This document shows, piece by piece, positions 52,521 to 61,814 of a stretch of 64,000 nucleotides of DNA; position 1 is the first letter of the stretch, and each line of letters opens with the position of its first letter. Both the position numbers and the translations under genes were made by a program. The notes beneath the pieces were generated by a model, which worked only from the letters and a program-made list of their open reading frames with translations, ran no database searches and was not told where the DNA came from. The DNA is taken from the NCBI RefSeq assembly GCF_018394055.1, contig NZ_CP074441.1:1364001-1428000 (forward strand), in the 5' to 3' direction. Source of the stretch: Weissella ceti. Lineage in GTDB: Bacteria > Bacillota > Bacilli > Lactobacillales > Lactobacillaceae.

Positions 52521-52524
52521 TTAG

Positions 52525-52596
52525 CTGGGATAGCTGGATTCGAACCAGCGATGCACGGTACCAAAAACCGATGCCTTACCACTTGGCCATATCCCA
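52525..52596 (-). tRNA. tRNA-Gln, anticodon UUG (cassette 2)
   Basis: Same 72-base sequence as the tRNA-Gln at 52070. The 8-base spacer to the tRNA-Tyr gene is also identical, so the whole pair has been duplicated. Confidence 0.95.
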
Positions 52597-52604
52597 ATGA
52601 TAAA

Positions 52605-52687
52605 TGGGGGCTATAGGATTCGAACCTATGAACCCGAAGGAATGGATTTACAGTCCACCGCGTTTGACCAGACTTCGCTAAACCCCC
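52605..52687 (-). tRNA. tRNA-Tyr, anticodon GUA (cassette 2)
   Basis: Same 83-base sequence as the tRNA-Tyr at 52150. Transcribed first in its cassette, from the promoter at 52733. Confidence 0.95.
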
Positions 52688-52732
52688 ATAATTATAAGGT
52701 GTTGAGCACTTGGTGCGCCTCAACAAAATAAT

Positions 52733-52761
52733 ACTATACAGAGTTTTGCTAAAAGTGTCAA
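52733..52761 (-). promoter_or_regulatory. Strong promoter of tRNA cassette 2
   Basis: On the minus strand TTGACA (52756-52761), 17 bases, TATAGT (52733-52738). The leader of about 40 bases contains a GTTGAG/CTCAAC hairpin. The -35 box begins 3 bases past the stop codon of the upstream phosphoesterase gene. Confidence 0.85.
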
Positions 52762-52763
52762 CA

Positions 52764-53573
52764 CTATTTGGAAAAAATGTACATTTTTTCTTCAATTGCA
52801 CTTAATAAGTCTGATTTAAGCCATTCTTGGCGCCTTTTTTTGATGCCAAGCGCCACATTTGCGTAAGGTACATCCCCATAATAACGAATTGGTGGGTTCA
52901 CATGTTGGTGTCCAAACACAACCGCTACAACATTTTCCTGTGATTGAATTAGTTCACCAATTCGTTTTGACCCCATAATGGCATTCACCAACCCAATACG
53001 CGGATCCTTGCCTGCATGTAAATCGTCTTTAATAGGAACAAAGTGCGTCGCAAACACAATTTGTTTCTTATCTAATTGCGCTTGTGTAAATAAAGTCTGC
53101 ATTTCTACTAATGCACGATCAGTACGTTCAATGTCAGTTTCCTTTTGTGGAATCACACGATCAAAATATAGACCATGATGAAAAGCACTCGCTTCTTCAT
53201 TGGTTACTTGTGGCGCCCATGTATAATCGTACCAACCATTATGGCCAACGACTCTAATATCTGAGTTCGGTACATCAAACCAGCTTTTATGTAGGTAGTT
53301 AGGATGACTTTCTTCTATAGTAACTTCATCAACCCCACGAGCCATATCATGATTCCCAGAAATGAAGAATATTCGTGTCTCACCAACCAATTTCTCATTT
53401 AACTCTTGGACAAGTGCTTCAGTCCGTTGAAAATTGTTGTAAGTATCACCAACCAACACTAAAAAATCTAATTGTTTGTCGGTAATCACTTGCATTAATG
53501 TCATTTTTGCTTCAACATCACTTATTTTATTAATATCTAAATGCAAATCACTGATAAATCCCACGCTACTCAT
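52764..53573 (-). CDS. Metallophosphoesterase
   Basis: Calcineurin-like phosphoesterase of 269 residues with all metal motifs: FISDLHLD (DxH) at residues 6-13, VGDTY (GD) near 42, SGNHD (GNHD) near 76, FATHF near 155 and FGHQHVN (GHxH) near 210. Substrate unknown. The open frame reaches 53621 but GAGAGGAAACCTGAC precedes the ATG at 53573. No terminator is seen between it and the tRNA cassette, so it may read through into it. Confidence 0.9.
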   Translation of the reverse strand: MSSVGFISDLHLDINKISDVEAKMTLMQVITDKQLDFLVLVGDTYNNFQRTEALVQELNEKLVGETRIFFISGNHDMARGVDEVTIEESHPNYLHKSWFDVPNSDIRVVGHNGWYDYTWAPQVTNEEASAFHHGLYFDRVIPQKETDIERTDRALVEMQTLFTQAQLDKKQIVFATHFVPIKDDLHAGKDPRIGLVNAIMGSKRIGELIQSQENVVAVVFGHQHVNPPIRYYGDVPYANVALGIKKRRQEWLKSDLLSAIEEKMYIFSK

Positions 53574-53730
53574 GTCAGGTTTCCTCTCAAATTGAATGTT
53601 TTTTCCCTTATTACGTCCCATTTAAACTTGTACTTTAACAACTCCTGTTATAGAATTATTAATATTATCTAATCATAATATCATAAAAGAGCATATTAAA
53701 TGAGAATTAGACTTTTGGGGGAATGCAATT

Positions 53731-55221
53731 ATGAGTACTACAAACAGCCCGGTTGATAAAAAACCGCAAAAAGAACGTACCTTCTTTGGCCAACCAGTTG
53801 GTCTAAAGACACTATTCCAAACAGAATTGTGGGAACGTTTTAGTTACTACGGTATGCGTGCGATCTTGCTTTACTACATCTGGAGCTTGATTGACAACGG
53901 TCAACTTGATATTGACCGTGCAACAGCCGCATCAATTATGGCGATCTACGCCTCACTTGTTTACCTATCAAGTGTTATCGGAGGATTCGTTGCCGATCGT
54001 ATCTTAGGTGAATACAAGACCGTCTTCGGTGGTGGACTATTGATTATGGCTGGTCACATTATGTTGGCCATGCCAGGAGCAGCACTAACACTGTTCTCAT
54101 CAATGGCCCTAATCATTCTAGGTACTGGTTTGCTAAAGCCTAACGTATCTTCAATGGTTGGTACCCTATATAAGGGTAACGACATGCGTCGTGACTCAGG
54201 GTTCTCAATCTTCGTCTTCGGAATTAACCTTGGATCATTTATCGCGCCATTTTCAGTTGGGTGGACACAAGGTAGCTACGGCTTCCACGCAGCCTTCTCA
54301 TTGGCCGCAATTGGAATGTTCCTTGGATTGATTCAACTACACCGTGGTAAGAAGGATATTCCTGCCGAATCATTCTACGCACCAAACCCAATTCAACCTG
54401 AAGAAGTTCGTCCTCTAGTAAGTAAGTTTGTTATTGGAGCCGTTGTCTTCGCACTTGTCTTGGTTTTGATGTTCTTGATGGGTTGGACTTCTATTGAATC
54501 ATTTATTAACCTACTAACAATTATCGCGTTGCTTTTGCCAATCTCATACTTCATTACAATGAGTACGAGTGCAAAGGTTACATCTGAAGAACGTTCACGT
54601 GTGTGGGCTTACATCCCACTATTTATCGCCGCAATCTTGTTCTGGGCAATTGAAGAACAAGGATCAATCGTTCTAGCAACTTTCGCTGCCGAACGTGTTA
54701 ACTACGCTGGAATGCCTGGTTTCGTTTCACCAGCGATGTTCCAATCATTGAACCCATTGTTCATTATGTTGTACACACCATTCTTTGCTTGGTTGTGGAC
54801 TAAGTGGGGAAAGAGTCAACCTTCTGCACCACTTAAGTTCGCCGTTGGTTTGATGTTCGCTGGATCATCATTCCTATTGATGTCATTGCCAGGAGCATTG
54901 TTTGGAACTAATGTTACTGTGTCACCTTGGTGGCTAATCGGTTCATGGGCATTGGTTATCATCGGTGAAATGTTGATCTCACCAGTTGGATTGTCAATCA
55001 CTTCTCGTTTGGCACCAAAGGCCTTCATGTCACAAATGATGTCACTATGGTTCTTGGCTAATGCTGCTGGTTCAGCTTTGAACGCGCAACTAGTTCGTCT
55101 ATACAACCCCGAAAACGAAGTTTCATACTTCCTATACTTCGGACTAACTTCAATCGCACTAGGAATCGTCCTAGTCTTCATGGTACCTCGTATCAAGCGT
55201 TTGATGGTTGGTATGGACTAA
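53731..55221 (+). CDS. dtpT: Di-/tripeptide:proton symporter, POT family
   Basis: Peptide importer of 496 residues with 12 to 14 helices. Family signatures: [18 protein letters not shown] (the ExxERFxYYG motif) near residue 32, and [15 protein letters not shown]-like sequence [16 protein letters not shown] near residue 160. TTTTGGGGGAATGCAATT precedes the ATG. It complements cytoplasmic peptidases such as PepO. Single gene with a strong terminator. Confidence 0.95.
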   Translation: MSTTNSPVDKKPQKERTFFGQPVGLKTLFQTELWERFSYYGMRAILLYYIWSLIDNGQLDIDRATAASIMAIYASLVYLSSVIGGFVADRILGEYKTVFGGGLLIMAGHIMLAMPGAALTLFSSMALIILGTGLLKPNVSSMVGTLYKGNDMRRDSGFSIFVFGINLGSFIAPFSVGWTQGSYGFHAAFSLAAIGMFLGLIQLHRGKKDIPAESFYAPNPIQPEEVRPLVSKFVIGAVVFALVLVLMFLMGWTSIESFINLLTIIALLLPISYFITMSTSAKVTSEERSRVWAYIPLFIAAILFWAIEEQGSIVLATFAAERVNYAGMPGFVSPAMFQSLNPLFIMLYTPFFAWLWTKWGKSQPSAPLKFAVGLMFAGSSFLLMSLPGALFGTNVTVSPWWLIGSWALVIIGEMLISPVGLSITSRLAPKAFMSQMMSLWFLANAAGSALNAQLVRLYNPENEVSYFLYFGLTSIALGIVLVFMVPRIKRLMVGMD

Positions 55222-55236
55222 TAATCTAAAACCAAA

Positions 55237-55274
55237 TAAAAGAGCCGCTAGCGATTGCTAGCGGCTCTTTTTGT
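55237..55274. terminator. Bidirectional terminator after dtpT
   Basis: AAAAGAGCCGCTAGC / GCTAGCGGCTCTTTT with GATT loop, between convergent genes. Confidence 0.92.
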
Positions 55275-55287
55275 ATGCCATTCAATG

Positions 55288-56142
55288 TTATTGTTCATCT
55301 AACACACGTGTGCTAATGGTAACGACTGATTCTTCTTCTGAGAATTGTCCATACTTTTCACTCACGACTTGTTCGTAGAAAGCCACATAGGCCATCAAAG
55401 CATATGGTACAGCGAATAACAATCCTAGCCCTAGGGTAACTGCTCCTAAAATGAACCAACCTAGTAATGTTAAGCCTAACCAAACATAACGCCAGAACAC
55501 GCTCCATGTCATCAACGTCCAGCTTGTACGAATGATTGCCCCTAATCGTTCTAGCATGGTCATCTTTGCAAAGTTAACGTCGTTGAAAGCAGTAGCAGAC
55601 ATGTCACCAAAGATTGCATCGGCGAAGACAAAGTCATTCAAGCCTAACTTCAAACTCACCCAAACCGCAATCACAACCCAGCTCATCATAATAACGCCTG
55701 AGGCAATAATACCAATGAATGTGAACCCATCCAAGAATGTTCCCACCAACACGGCTGGAATTAGGACACCAAATAATGATCCAATCCCAAAGACCGTCAA
55801 TACAGTGGTAAAGACTAAGTAATCAACTCCCATGTTTAGTCGGTTAGCCCAGACCTTAAACAAGGCCAACCATGACCAACTCTTGGCATACGCACGCGCT
55901 TCATTAGCATCACGCTCTTGCAATGCCATTAACGTGCTGGCATGTGGGAAGAACCCTAACGCCAACATGCCGTATACAATTGCTGTCGCAGATGACAAGA
56001 AGTCATTTCCAATTGCTGCAATTGCCATGTACAACACAGTTGGTACAACGAAAACCTTCAACACTGAGAAAAAATTCCCTGATAGTGCATCTAAGGCACG
56101 CGCTTTAACTTGACGATTAATCGCAAATACATTTTGTCTCAT
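55288..56142 (-). CDS. Polytopic membrane protein, DUF975-like
   Basis: A 284-residue membrane protein with about six helices, starting MRQNVFAINRQVKARALDALSGNFFSVLKVF. The paired long loops, the VWVSLKLGLNDFVFADAIFGD block and the terminal AVPYALMAYVAFYEQVV resemble DUF975, more weakly than the protein at 51244. It lies 48 bases downstream of the sensor kinase gene on the same strand, so it may be an output or accessory of that two-component system (inference). GGGAGGGGTTAAAAG precedes the ATG. Confidence 0.7.
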   Translation of the reverse strand: MRQNVFAINRQVKARALDALSGNFFSVLKVFVVPTVLYMAIAAIGNDFLSSATAIVYGMLALGFFPHASTLMALQERDANEARAYAKSWSWLALFKVWANRLNMGVDYLVFTTVLTVFGIGSLFGVLIPAVLVGTFLDGFTFIGIIASGVIMMSWVVIAVWVSLKLGLNDFVFADAIFGDMSATAFNDVNFAKMTMLERLGAIIRTSWTLMTWSVFWRYVWLGLTLLGWFILGAVTLGLGLLFAVPYALMAYVAFYEQVVSEKYGQFSEEESVVTISTRVLDEQ

Positions 56143-56190
56143 CTTTTAACCCCTCCCGTAAATAACATATGTATAGACCCTGAGGTCTGT

Positions 56191-57279
56191 TTATTCTTCA
56201 ATAATATCTTCTTCTGATAGCAGTGGTAGACGCACAATGAAACTTGTCATTTCATCAGTTGATTCAACATTCACCGTTCCATTATGAGCATCAATGACAC
56301 TTTGCACGATAGCTAGCCCAAGTCCAGTTCCACCCGTTCCTAAGTTACGTGAACTTTCAACACGATAGAAACGATCAAACAAACGTGCCACTGCTTCTTC
56401 TGGGATTTTAACCCCATTATTCGTAATACGTACTTCAACGACATTGGCCAATTCATCCACCTTTGCAGATAGACGAATAAAGGTTGCGCCATCACCATAC
56501 TTTAAAGCATTACTAATTAAGTTCATGAACACACGTGCTAGTCGATCTGAATCACCAATCATTTCAATTCGCTTAGCCGCAGTAATCGTTGAGATGACCA
56601 TGCCATGCTCTTTCGCTTCTAGTTCATATGATACGGCCAATTGTTCTAGCATCGCACCCAAATCCATTGGCGCCCAACGTAACTTAAAGTCTACTTGTTG
56701 CACTTGCGTGTAATCAAACAAATCTTCAACCAACGACTTCATTTGTTCAGCCTTGTGATAAGCCGTCTTGGCGTACGTCTTGGCTTGCTTAGAATCAATT
56801 GGTGTTTCATCCGGCACAATCAAGCCCAAGTATCCTAGGATTGATGTTAGTGGTGTACGCAAATCATGCGACACATTGGTAATCATCTCGTCCTTTGAAC
56901 GTTCAATATTACGTTGTTCTTGCATTGCTTGTTGCGCGGTCTTAAATAGACGTACAACACCATGAGCCATTGGGTTCAATCGGTGTCCCCAATGCATATT
57001 AGGAACCGTATATTGTCCGTCCACCTTCGTTACTTGATTCTCCAATTGGCGAATCAAGTTAGTTAGGTAGGCCAACATCATTTGTTCGTAGAAATGTATC
57101 AATGAGAAAATCCAACCAATCACGTTAATCAAAGCGACTACGCTCCAAATAACTGGTGACACCTCAATTTGCAGCATATTTAACACTGCCGCAATTCCAA
57201 ATGCGCTGAACACAAAAAAGAGGGCTGAAACCACACTCTTTATGCCAAACAACAGCCAACTCCAAGCTTTAGGTTTCAT
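56191..57279 (-). CDS. Sensor histidine kinase
   Basis: A 362-residue membrane histidine kinase with two N-terminal helices and almost no external loop (about residues 14-36 and 44-75), so it probably senses in or at the membrane. The phospho-acceptor is His138 in SHDLRTPLTS; the ATPase part has the N box NLISNALKYGDG, F box LFDRFYRVESS and G box GGTGLGLAIV. AAAGGAGTAGGGC precedes the ATG. It follows its response regulator gene by 39 bases. Stimulus unknown. Confidence 0.92.
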   Translation of the reverse strand: MKPKAWSWLLFGIKSVVSALFFVFSAFGIAAVLNMLQIEVSPVIWSVVALINVIGWIFSLIHFYEQMMLAYLTNLIRQLENQVTKVDGQYTVPNMHWGHRLNPMAHGVVRLFKTAQQAMQEQRNIERSKDEMITNVSHDLRTPLTSILGYLGLIVPDETPIDSKQAKTYAKTAYHKAEQMKSLVEDLFDYTQVQQVDFKLRWAPMDLGAMLEQLAVSYELEAKEHGMVISTITAAKRIEMIGDSDRLARVFMNLISNALKYGDGATFIRLSAKVDELANVVEVRITNNGVKIPEEAVARLFDRFYRVESSRNLGTGGTGLGLAIVQSVIDAHNGTVNVESTDEMTSFIVRLPLLSEEDIIEE

Positions 57280-57318
57280 GCCCTACTCCTTTATATATCT
57301 CATACTTAATCCGGTGAA

Positions 57319-58008
57319 TTACAAGACTTCAATCTTGTAACCGACACCCCAAACTGTTTGCACAACTTGGTTACCCCCAGTTGCTTCTTCCAACTTGTCA
57401 CGCAAGTGTGACACGTGAACCATGACGGTCTTAGCAGACACGACAGATTCTTGTTGCCAAACACGTTCGAAAATATCATCTGCACTAAACACACGGTTTG
57501 GGTGTGACGCAAGTAGGTATAAAATCCCAAATTCCAAAGCAGTCAAGTTAATATCAACACCTTCTGATGTCTTTACTTCGTGACTATCCTTGTTAATTGT
57601 GATTGGGCCTACATCCAACACTTCCGGTGTATCTTGTTGAATAACATTTTGTGAACGACGCAATAGCGCTTTAATACGCGCCATAACTTCCAATGGATTG
57701 AAAGGCTTAGTGACATAGTCATCAGCCCCTGTAATCAACCCTTGAATCTTATCCATTGCGCCAGACTTAGCTGACAACATCAAGATTGGCACACCGTTAT
57801 CCTTACGGATTTCCTTCACAACTTCAGTTCCGTTCATTTCAGGCATCATGATGTCCAAAACAACCAAACCAACGTCGGGGTTCGTGCGCAACTTCTTCAA
57901 TGCATCTTTTCCATCACCAGCGGTGATTGGATCATAGCCTTCGTTTTTAACGTAAATCTCTAGCAATTCAGCAATTTCTTGGTCATCATCAACAATCAAA
58001 ATTTTCAT
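57319..58008 (-). CDS. OmpR-family response regulator
   Basis: A 229-residue regulator: receiver domain with acidic pocket Asp7-Asp9, phospho-acceptor Asp52 in VVLDIMMPEMNG and Lys in VTKPFNPLEV near residue 100, then a winged-helix DNA-binding domain ending TVWGVGYKIE. AGAGGAGAATGCA precedes the ATG. Co-transcribed with the DUF1129 gene upstream and the kinase downstream. Regulon unknown. Confidence 0.93.
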   Translation of the reverse strand: MKILIVDDDQEIAELLEIYVKNEGYDPITAGDGKDALKKLRTNPDVGLVVLDIMMPEMNGTEVVKEIRKDNGVPILMLSAKSGAMDKIQGLITGADDYVTKPFNPLEVMARIKALLRRSQNVIQQDTPEVLDVGPITINKDSHEVKTSEGVDINLTALEFGILYLLASHPNRVFSADDIFERVWQQESVVSAKTVMVHVSHLRDKLEEATGGNQVVQTVWGVGYKIEVL

Positions 58009-58040
58009 TGCATTCTCCTCTCAACCTACTCATGTAGAAA

Positions 58041-58763
58041 TTAGCGACGGCGTTGGTTTCCTCCCAAGAAACCACCTTGAATACCTGTAGCTTGACGCCA
58101 GCGGCGGAATCCAAAGTATGTCAACCCAGCCAACGCTAGGTAAATCCAACCATCAAGGATTGGGTTAATGGCAAGTGGGATAAAGGCGAAACTCATGTAT
58201 GCCAAGAACCATGCACTAAACAAGATAATTGTTGCCGCTAGACGGAACCACATGCTGCGTTGTGAACCATCTTGACGTGGCGCAACGATCATTGACCATG
58301 CACCAAAGAACAATCCACCTGATACAGCAGTCAAGATCAATGCAGTCAATCCGAATGATCCTGTGTTTTGTTGTCCATCAGCAAGCATTTGTTGTCCACT
58401 GAACAACAGCATCAATCCAAACATACCTGTAAACATTCCGAAGAATACCAAGGCGTTATCGATAGCGATTGGCCAGAATCCGTATGAGGCGTAGCCACGT
58501 TCAGGCGCATTTGCTTGTGCCTTCTTCGTTTCCAAACCAAGTGCTTGTTGTGGTGTCCCAAAAATTTGACGAGCAGTTTGTCCTGTCTTTTGACCAGCCA
58601 ACAATTCCTTTTGTACTTGTGCAACCAAACCAGCATTACGTTGTGCTTCAGTTGCTTGGTTTTGTACGTCCCAGATAAAATCTTGGTTACGCTTTGATAG
58701 CCCTGACGCAGCAAAGTCTGCACGCGTTTGTAGCGGGTAGCTTACTTCTGTTGTTTCTTCCAT
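58041..58763 (-). CDS. DUF1129 family membrane protein
   Basis: A 240-residue protein: a soluble N-terminal half with LSKRNQDFIWDVQNQ and QTARQIFGTPQQALG, the recognisable part of DUF1129, then four hydrophobic helices and a basic tail ending GGNQRRR. AAGGGGAAAAGAC precedes the ATG at 58763; the longer frame to 58781 is not supported. It lies 27 bases after ychF, as in many Lactobacillales. Function unknown. Confidence 0.85.
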   Translation of the reverse strand: MEETTEVSYPLQTRADFAASGLSKRNQDFIWDVQNQATEAQRNAGLVAQVQKELLAGQKTGQTARQIFGTPQQALGLETKKAQANAPERGYASYGFWPIAIDNALVFFGMFTGMFGLMLLFSGQQMLADGQQNTGSFGLTALILTAVSGGLFFGAWSMIVAPRQDGSQRSMWFRLAATIILFSAWFLAYMSFAFIPLAINPILDGWIYLALAGLTYFGFRRWRQATGIQGGFLGGNQRRR

Positions 58764-58790
58764 GTCTTTTCCCCTTAACATCCTACTCGA

Positions 58791-59891
58791 TTAAACGTTG
58801 AACAAGAACTCCATGATGTCCCCGTCTTGTACCACGTATTCCTTACCTTCTGAACGACGCTTCCCAGCTTCCTTAACTGCCTTCATTGAACCGTATTCGT
58901 CCAAGTCAGCAAAGGCAACTGTTTCCGCACGGATAAATCCACGTTCGAAGTCAGAGTGAATAACACCAGCAGTTTGTGGTGCCTTCATTCCAGCACGGAA
59001 AGTCCAAGCGCGTGTTTCCTTACCACCAGCAGTGAAGTAAGTACGCAAGTCCAACAAGTGGTATGCAGAACGGATCAAACGGTTCAATCCTGGTTCTGTA
59101 ATTCCTTGCAATTCCATGAATTCGGCCTTGTCTTCATCATCCATTTCGGCGATTTCTTCTTCGGCACGAGCTGAAATTCCGATTACTTGCGCGTTTTCTT
59201 GCGCAGCGTATTCAGCGATTTGTTGGTAGTATGTTCCAGCTTCTGGATCAGCCATGTCATCTTCAGCCACGTTAGCGACGTAAAGAACTGGCTTTGAAGT
59301 CAACAAGAACAATCCTTGTACAACGGCTTGTTCTTCATCATCAAAGTCCAATGAACGAACTGGCTTTTCAGCTTCAAGCGCAGGCTTGATCTTGTTCAAA
59401 ACGGCGAATTCAGCAACTGAGGCCTTGTCACCCTTCTTAGCAAGCTTTTCAACCTTTGAGAAACGCTTATCAACCGCTTCAAGGTCAGCCAAAATCAATT
59501 CTGTGTTGATTGTTTCGATGTCATCCAAAGGATCAACGTTTCCAGACACGTGAGTGATGTCATCATCATCAAAAGCACGCACAACGTGAACGATGGCGTT
59601 AACTTGACGGATGTTTTCCAAGAACTTGTTTCCAAGTCCTTCACCCTTTGATGCACCCTTAACGATTCCCGCAATGTCAGTAAATTCGAAAGTAGTTGGT
59701 ACTAGCTTTTCAGCAGGTACCAATTCTTGGATACGTGCCAAACGATCATCTGGCACTTCAACCATCCCCACGTTTGGTTCGATTGTCGCGAATGGGTAGT
59801 TGGCCATTTCAGCCCCAGCCTTAGTGATCGCGTTAAATAGTGTTGACTTACCTACGTTAGGTAGTCCAACAATCCCAGCAGTCAATGCCAT
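58791..59891 (-). CDS. ychF: Redox-regulated ATPase YchF (Obg family)
   Basis: Universally conserved OLA1/YchF P-loop NTPase that prefers ATP and binds ribosomes. The 366-residue protein has G1 GLPNVGKST (residues 9-17), NYPFATIEPNVG, G3 DIAGIVKGASKGEGLGN, a coiled insertion, and a C-terminal TGS domain (YFTAGGKETRAWTFRAGMKAPQTAGVIHSDFERGFIRAE...GDIMEFLFNV). GAGGAAGACAAT precedes the ATG. Downstream of DUF951 and parB in a typical order. Confidence 0.96.
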   Translation of the reverse strand: MALTAGIVGLPNVGKSTLFNAITKAGAEMANYPFATIEPNVGMVEVPDDRLARIQELVPAEKLVPTTFEFTDIAGIVKGASKGEGLGNKFLENIRQVNAIVHVVRAFDDDDITHVSGNVDPLDDIETINTELILADLEAVDKRFSKVEKLAKKGDKASVAEFAVLNKIKPALEAEKPVRSLDFDDEEQAVVQGLFLLTSKPVLYVANVAEDDMADPEAGTYYQQIAEYAAQENAQVIGISARAEEEIAEMDDEDKAEFMELQGITEPGLNRLIRSAYHLLDLRTYFTAGGKETRAWTFRAGMKAPQTAGVIHSDFERGFIRAETVAFADLDEYGSMKAVKEAGKRRSEGKEYVVQDGDIMEFLFNV

Positions 59892-59908
59892 ATTGTCTTC
59901 CTCTTTTT

Positions 59909-60106
59909 CTATTCATTTGCATCAGCGTTAGCTGCTTGCAAGACTTTTTTAAATCGCTTATTAAAATCGTGTCGTGTCATCATCAACGTGTGATGGCAAT
60001 TTTGACACTCAATCTTCATATCCGCCCCAATACGCGTAATCAACCAAGCATTAGCGCCACATGGGTGCGGCTTCTTCATTTCAACGATGTCACCTAATGC
60101 GTACAT
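59909..60106 (-). CDS. DUF951 family protein
   Basis: A 65-residue protein with the DUF951 pattern YALGDIVEMKKPHPCGANAWLITRIGADMKIECQNCHHTLMMTR, including a Cys and a C-x2-C-H set that probably binds zinc. Lies between parB and ychF, the usual place in Firmicutes. AAGAGGTTTAGAC precedes the ATG. Role unknown; possibly nucleic-acid binding. Confidence 0.92.
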   Translation of the reverse strand: MYALGDIVEMKKPHPCGANAWLITRIGADMKIECQNCHHTLMMTRHDFNKRFKKVLQAANADANE

Positions 60107-60117
60107 GTCTAAACCTC

Positions 60118-61044
60118 TTACATGTCATCCAATGACAAGTCCAACACTTCAAAAATGCGGGCCAAGTCATCATCTGACAAATATGAAATTTCGATCTTTC
60201 CAGCACCACGTTGGTTACGTGTCACGTTAACCTTTGTGCCAAACTTTTCTTCCAACACATTTTGTGTCGCTGTTAAGTATGCTGATGGTACGGCTGTTGG
60301 CTTAGTTTCATCACCTTGTTCGTTCATCTTGTTAACCAATTGTTCCAATTGACGAACAGTTAATCCTTCGTCAACGACACGCTTGGCAACACCAGGAATA
60401 CGGCGCTTGTTACGTAGTCCTAGCAATGTACGCGCTTGTCCCATTGATAGCGAACCATCATTGACCAAGTCTTTTACAACATCTGGCAATGTCAACAGAC
60501 GCAACAAGTTAGCCACGGCTGAACGCGCCTTACCCAAACGCTTAGCGACTTCAGCTTGCGTCAAGTTCATCACATCCATCATGTCGCGGTAAGCTTGAGC
60601 TTCTTCCAACGGTGTCAAATCTTCACGTTGCAAGTTTTCCAAGATTGCTGCTTGCATCATTTGTTGATCATCAAGATTACGAATGATTGCTGGCACAACT
60701 GTTTGTTCAGCTAGCTTAGAGGCACGCCAACGACGTTCACCAGCCAAGATTTCAAATTTCTTTGAATCTTCAGTTGGACGAACAATGATTGGTTGCAAAA
60801 CCCCATTTTCTGTAATTGAAGCAGCCAAATCAGCCAAGGCAGCTTCATCAAAAATACGACGTGGTTGGAATGGGTTAGTAACAATTTGTCCCAAGCTCAA
60901 TTCGATAACTGCTTCGCCGTCAACCGGTGCAGCAGCTTGCGTTGGTGCTTGGACTTCAATTGATGATGTATCGACGTTTTGTTCACCGAACAAAGCATCA
61001 AGACCACCAACTGTTCCTAGACCAGACTTCTTCTTATTCACCAT
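60118..61044 (-). CDS. parB: Chromosome-partitioning protein ParB (Spo0J)
   Basis: CTP-dependent DNA clamp that loads at parS sites near the origin and spreads. The 308-residue protein has the N-terminal CTPase/ParB box (IVTNPFQPRRIFDEAALADLAASI...GVLQPIIVR and ILAGERRWRASKLA, about residues 55-115), a helix-turn-helix region (LTQAEVAKRLGKARSAVANLLRLLTLP, about 160-190) and a C-terminal dimerisation domain. It overlaps parA by 11 bases. No consensus parS was found in this window. Confidence 0.95.
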   Translation of the reverse strand: MVNKKKSGLGTVGGLDALFGEQNVDTSSIEVQAPTQAAAPVDGEAVIELSLGQIVTNPFQPRRIFDEAALADLAASITENGVLQPIIVRPTEDSKKFEILAGERRWRASKLAEQTVVPAIIRNLDDQQMMQAAILENLQREDLTPLEEAQAYRDMMDVMNLTQAEVAKRLGKARSAVANLLRLLTLPDVVKDLVNDGSLSMGQARTLLGLRNKRRIPGVAKRVVDEGLTVRQLEQLVNKMNEQGDETKPTAVPSAYLTATQNVLEEKFGTKVNVTRNQRGAGKIEISYLSDDDLARIFEVLDLSLDDM

Positions 61045-61801
61045 GGGCCGCTAAGACCTCCTTCGCCAAATTCATGTACACTTCTGCACCCTTTGACTTT
61101 GGATCGTAGTCCATAATGGCCATTCCGTGTGAAGGTGCTTCTGAAAGACGCACATTACGTGGAATAGTTGTTTGGTACACTTCGCTACCAAAGTATTCAC
61201 GAACATTGTTTACAACTTCAGTTGATAGGTTTGTACGTCCATCAACCATTGTCAACAAGACTCCTTCAACTTCCAAGTCAGGGTTAAAGTGTTGCTTAAC
61301 CAACTTCATGTTGTTCATCAATTGACCCAAACCTTCAAGCGCATAATATTCGGCTTGAACTGGAATCAAGATGGCATCCGCAGCTGAAAATGTGTTGATA
61401 GTGACCAATCCAAGTGAAGGTGGATTGTCGATCAAAATGTAGTCATAGTCGCCATCAATGTCAGCAATCGCATTCTTCAAACGCAATTCACGAGCCATTA
61501 CTGGGGCCAATTCTAGTTCTGCGCCAGCCAAACGAATTGTTGCTGGTACAATTTCAAGTCCTTCGTGTGAAGTTGGTACGATTGTGTTCTTGATTGGCTC
61601 GTTTTGAACCAATACGTCATAAACGTCCTTTTCGATTGATGACTTGTGTACACCAGAACCTGATGTCGCATTACCTTGCGCATCTGTGTCGATGATCAAA
61701 ACTTTCTTTCCTAGGCTCGCCAATGAGGCTCCTAGGTTAACAGTAGTCGTTGTCTTACCAACGCCACCCTTTTGGTTTGCTAATGCAATAACGTGTCCCA
61801 T
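61034..61801 (-). CDS. parA: Chromosome-partitioning ATPase ParA (Soj)
   Basis: Deviant Walker A ATPase of 255 residues: KGGVGKTTTTVNLGASLA at residues 11-28, Walker A' LIDTDAQGNAT near 37, and Walker B YILIDNPPSLGLVT near 120. Works with ParB in origin segregation and, in Bacillus, in control of DnaA. AGGAAGGGGAATAAC precedes the ATG. Together with rsmG upstream this order is typical of origin-proximal DNA. Confidence 0.96.
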   Translation of the reverse strand: MGHVIALANQKGGVGKTTTTVNLGASLASLGKKVLIIDTDAQGNATSGSGVHKSSIEKDVYDVLVQNEPIKNTIVPTSHEGLEIVPATIRLAGAELELAPVMARELRLKNAIADIDGDYDYILIDNPPSLGLVTINTFSAADAILIPVQAEYYALEGLGQLMNNMKLVKQHFNPDLEVEGVLLTMVDGRTNLSTEVVNNVREYFGSEVYQTTIPRNVRLSEAPSHGMAIMDYDPKSKGAEVYMNLAKEVLAAHGE

Positions 61802-61814
61802 GTTATTCCCCTTC

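Larger units (their letters stand above)
52234..52524. other. Spacer between the two tRNA cassettes
   Basis: About 290 bases, AT-rich, no convincing protein or RNA gene. It holds the promoter of cassette 1 at its left end and the terminator of cassette 2 at its right end. In the middle is a short hairpin GCGCT-AA-AGCGC followed by TTTTTG on the plus strand (about 52356-52372). Confidence 0.5.

Noticed and set aside
52451-52801. Open frame of 116 codons over tRNA cassette 2
   Set aside because: It runs through two tRNA genes, their promoter and a terminator.
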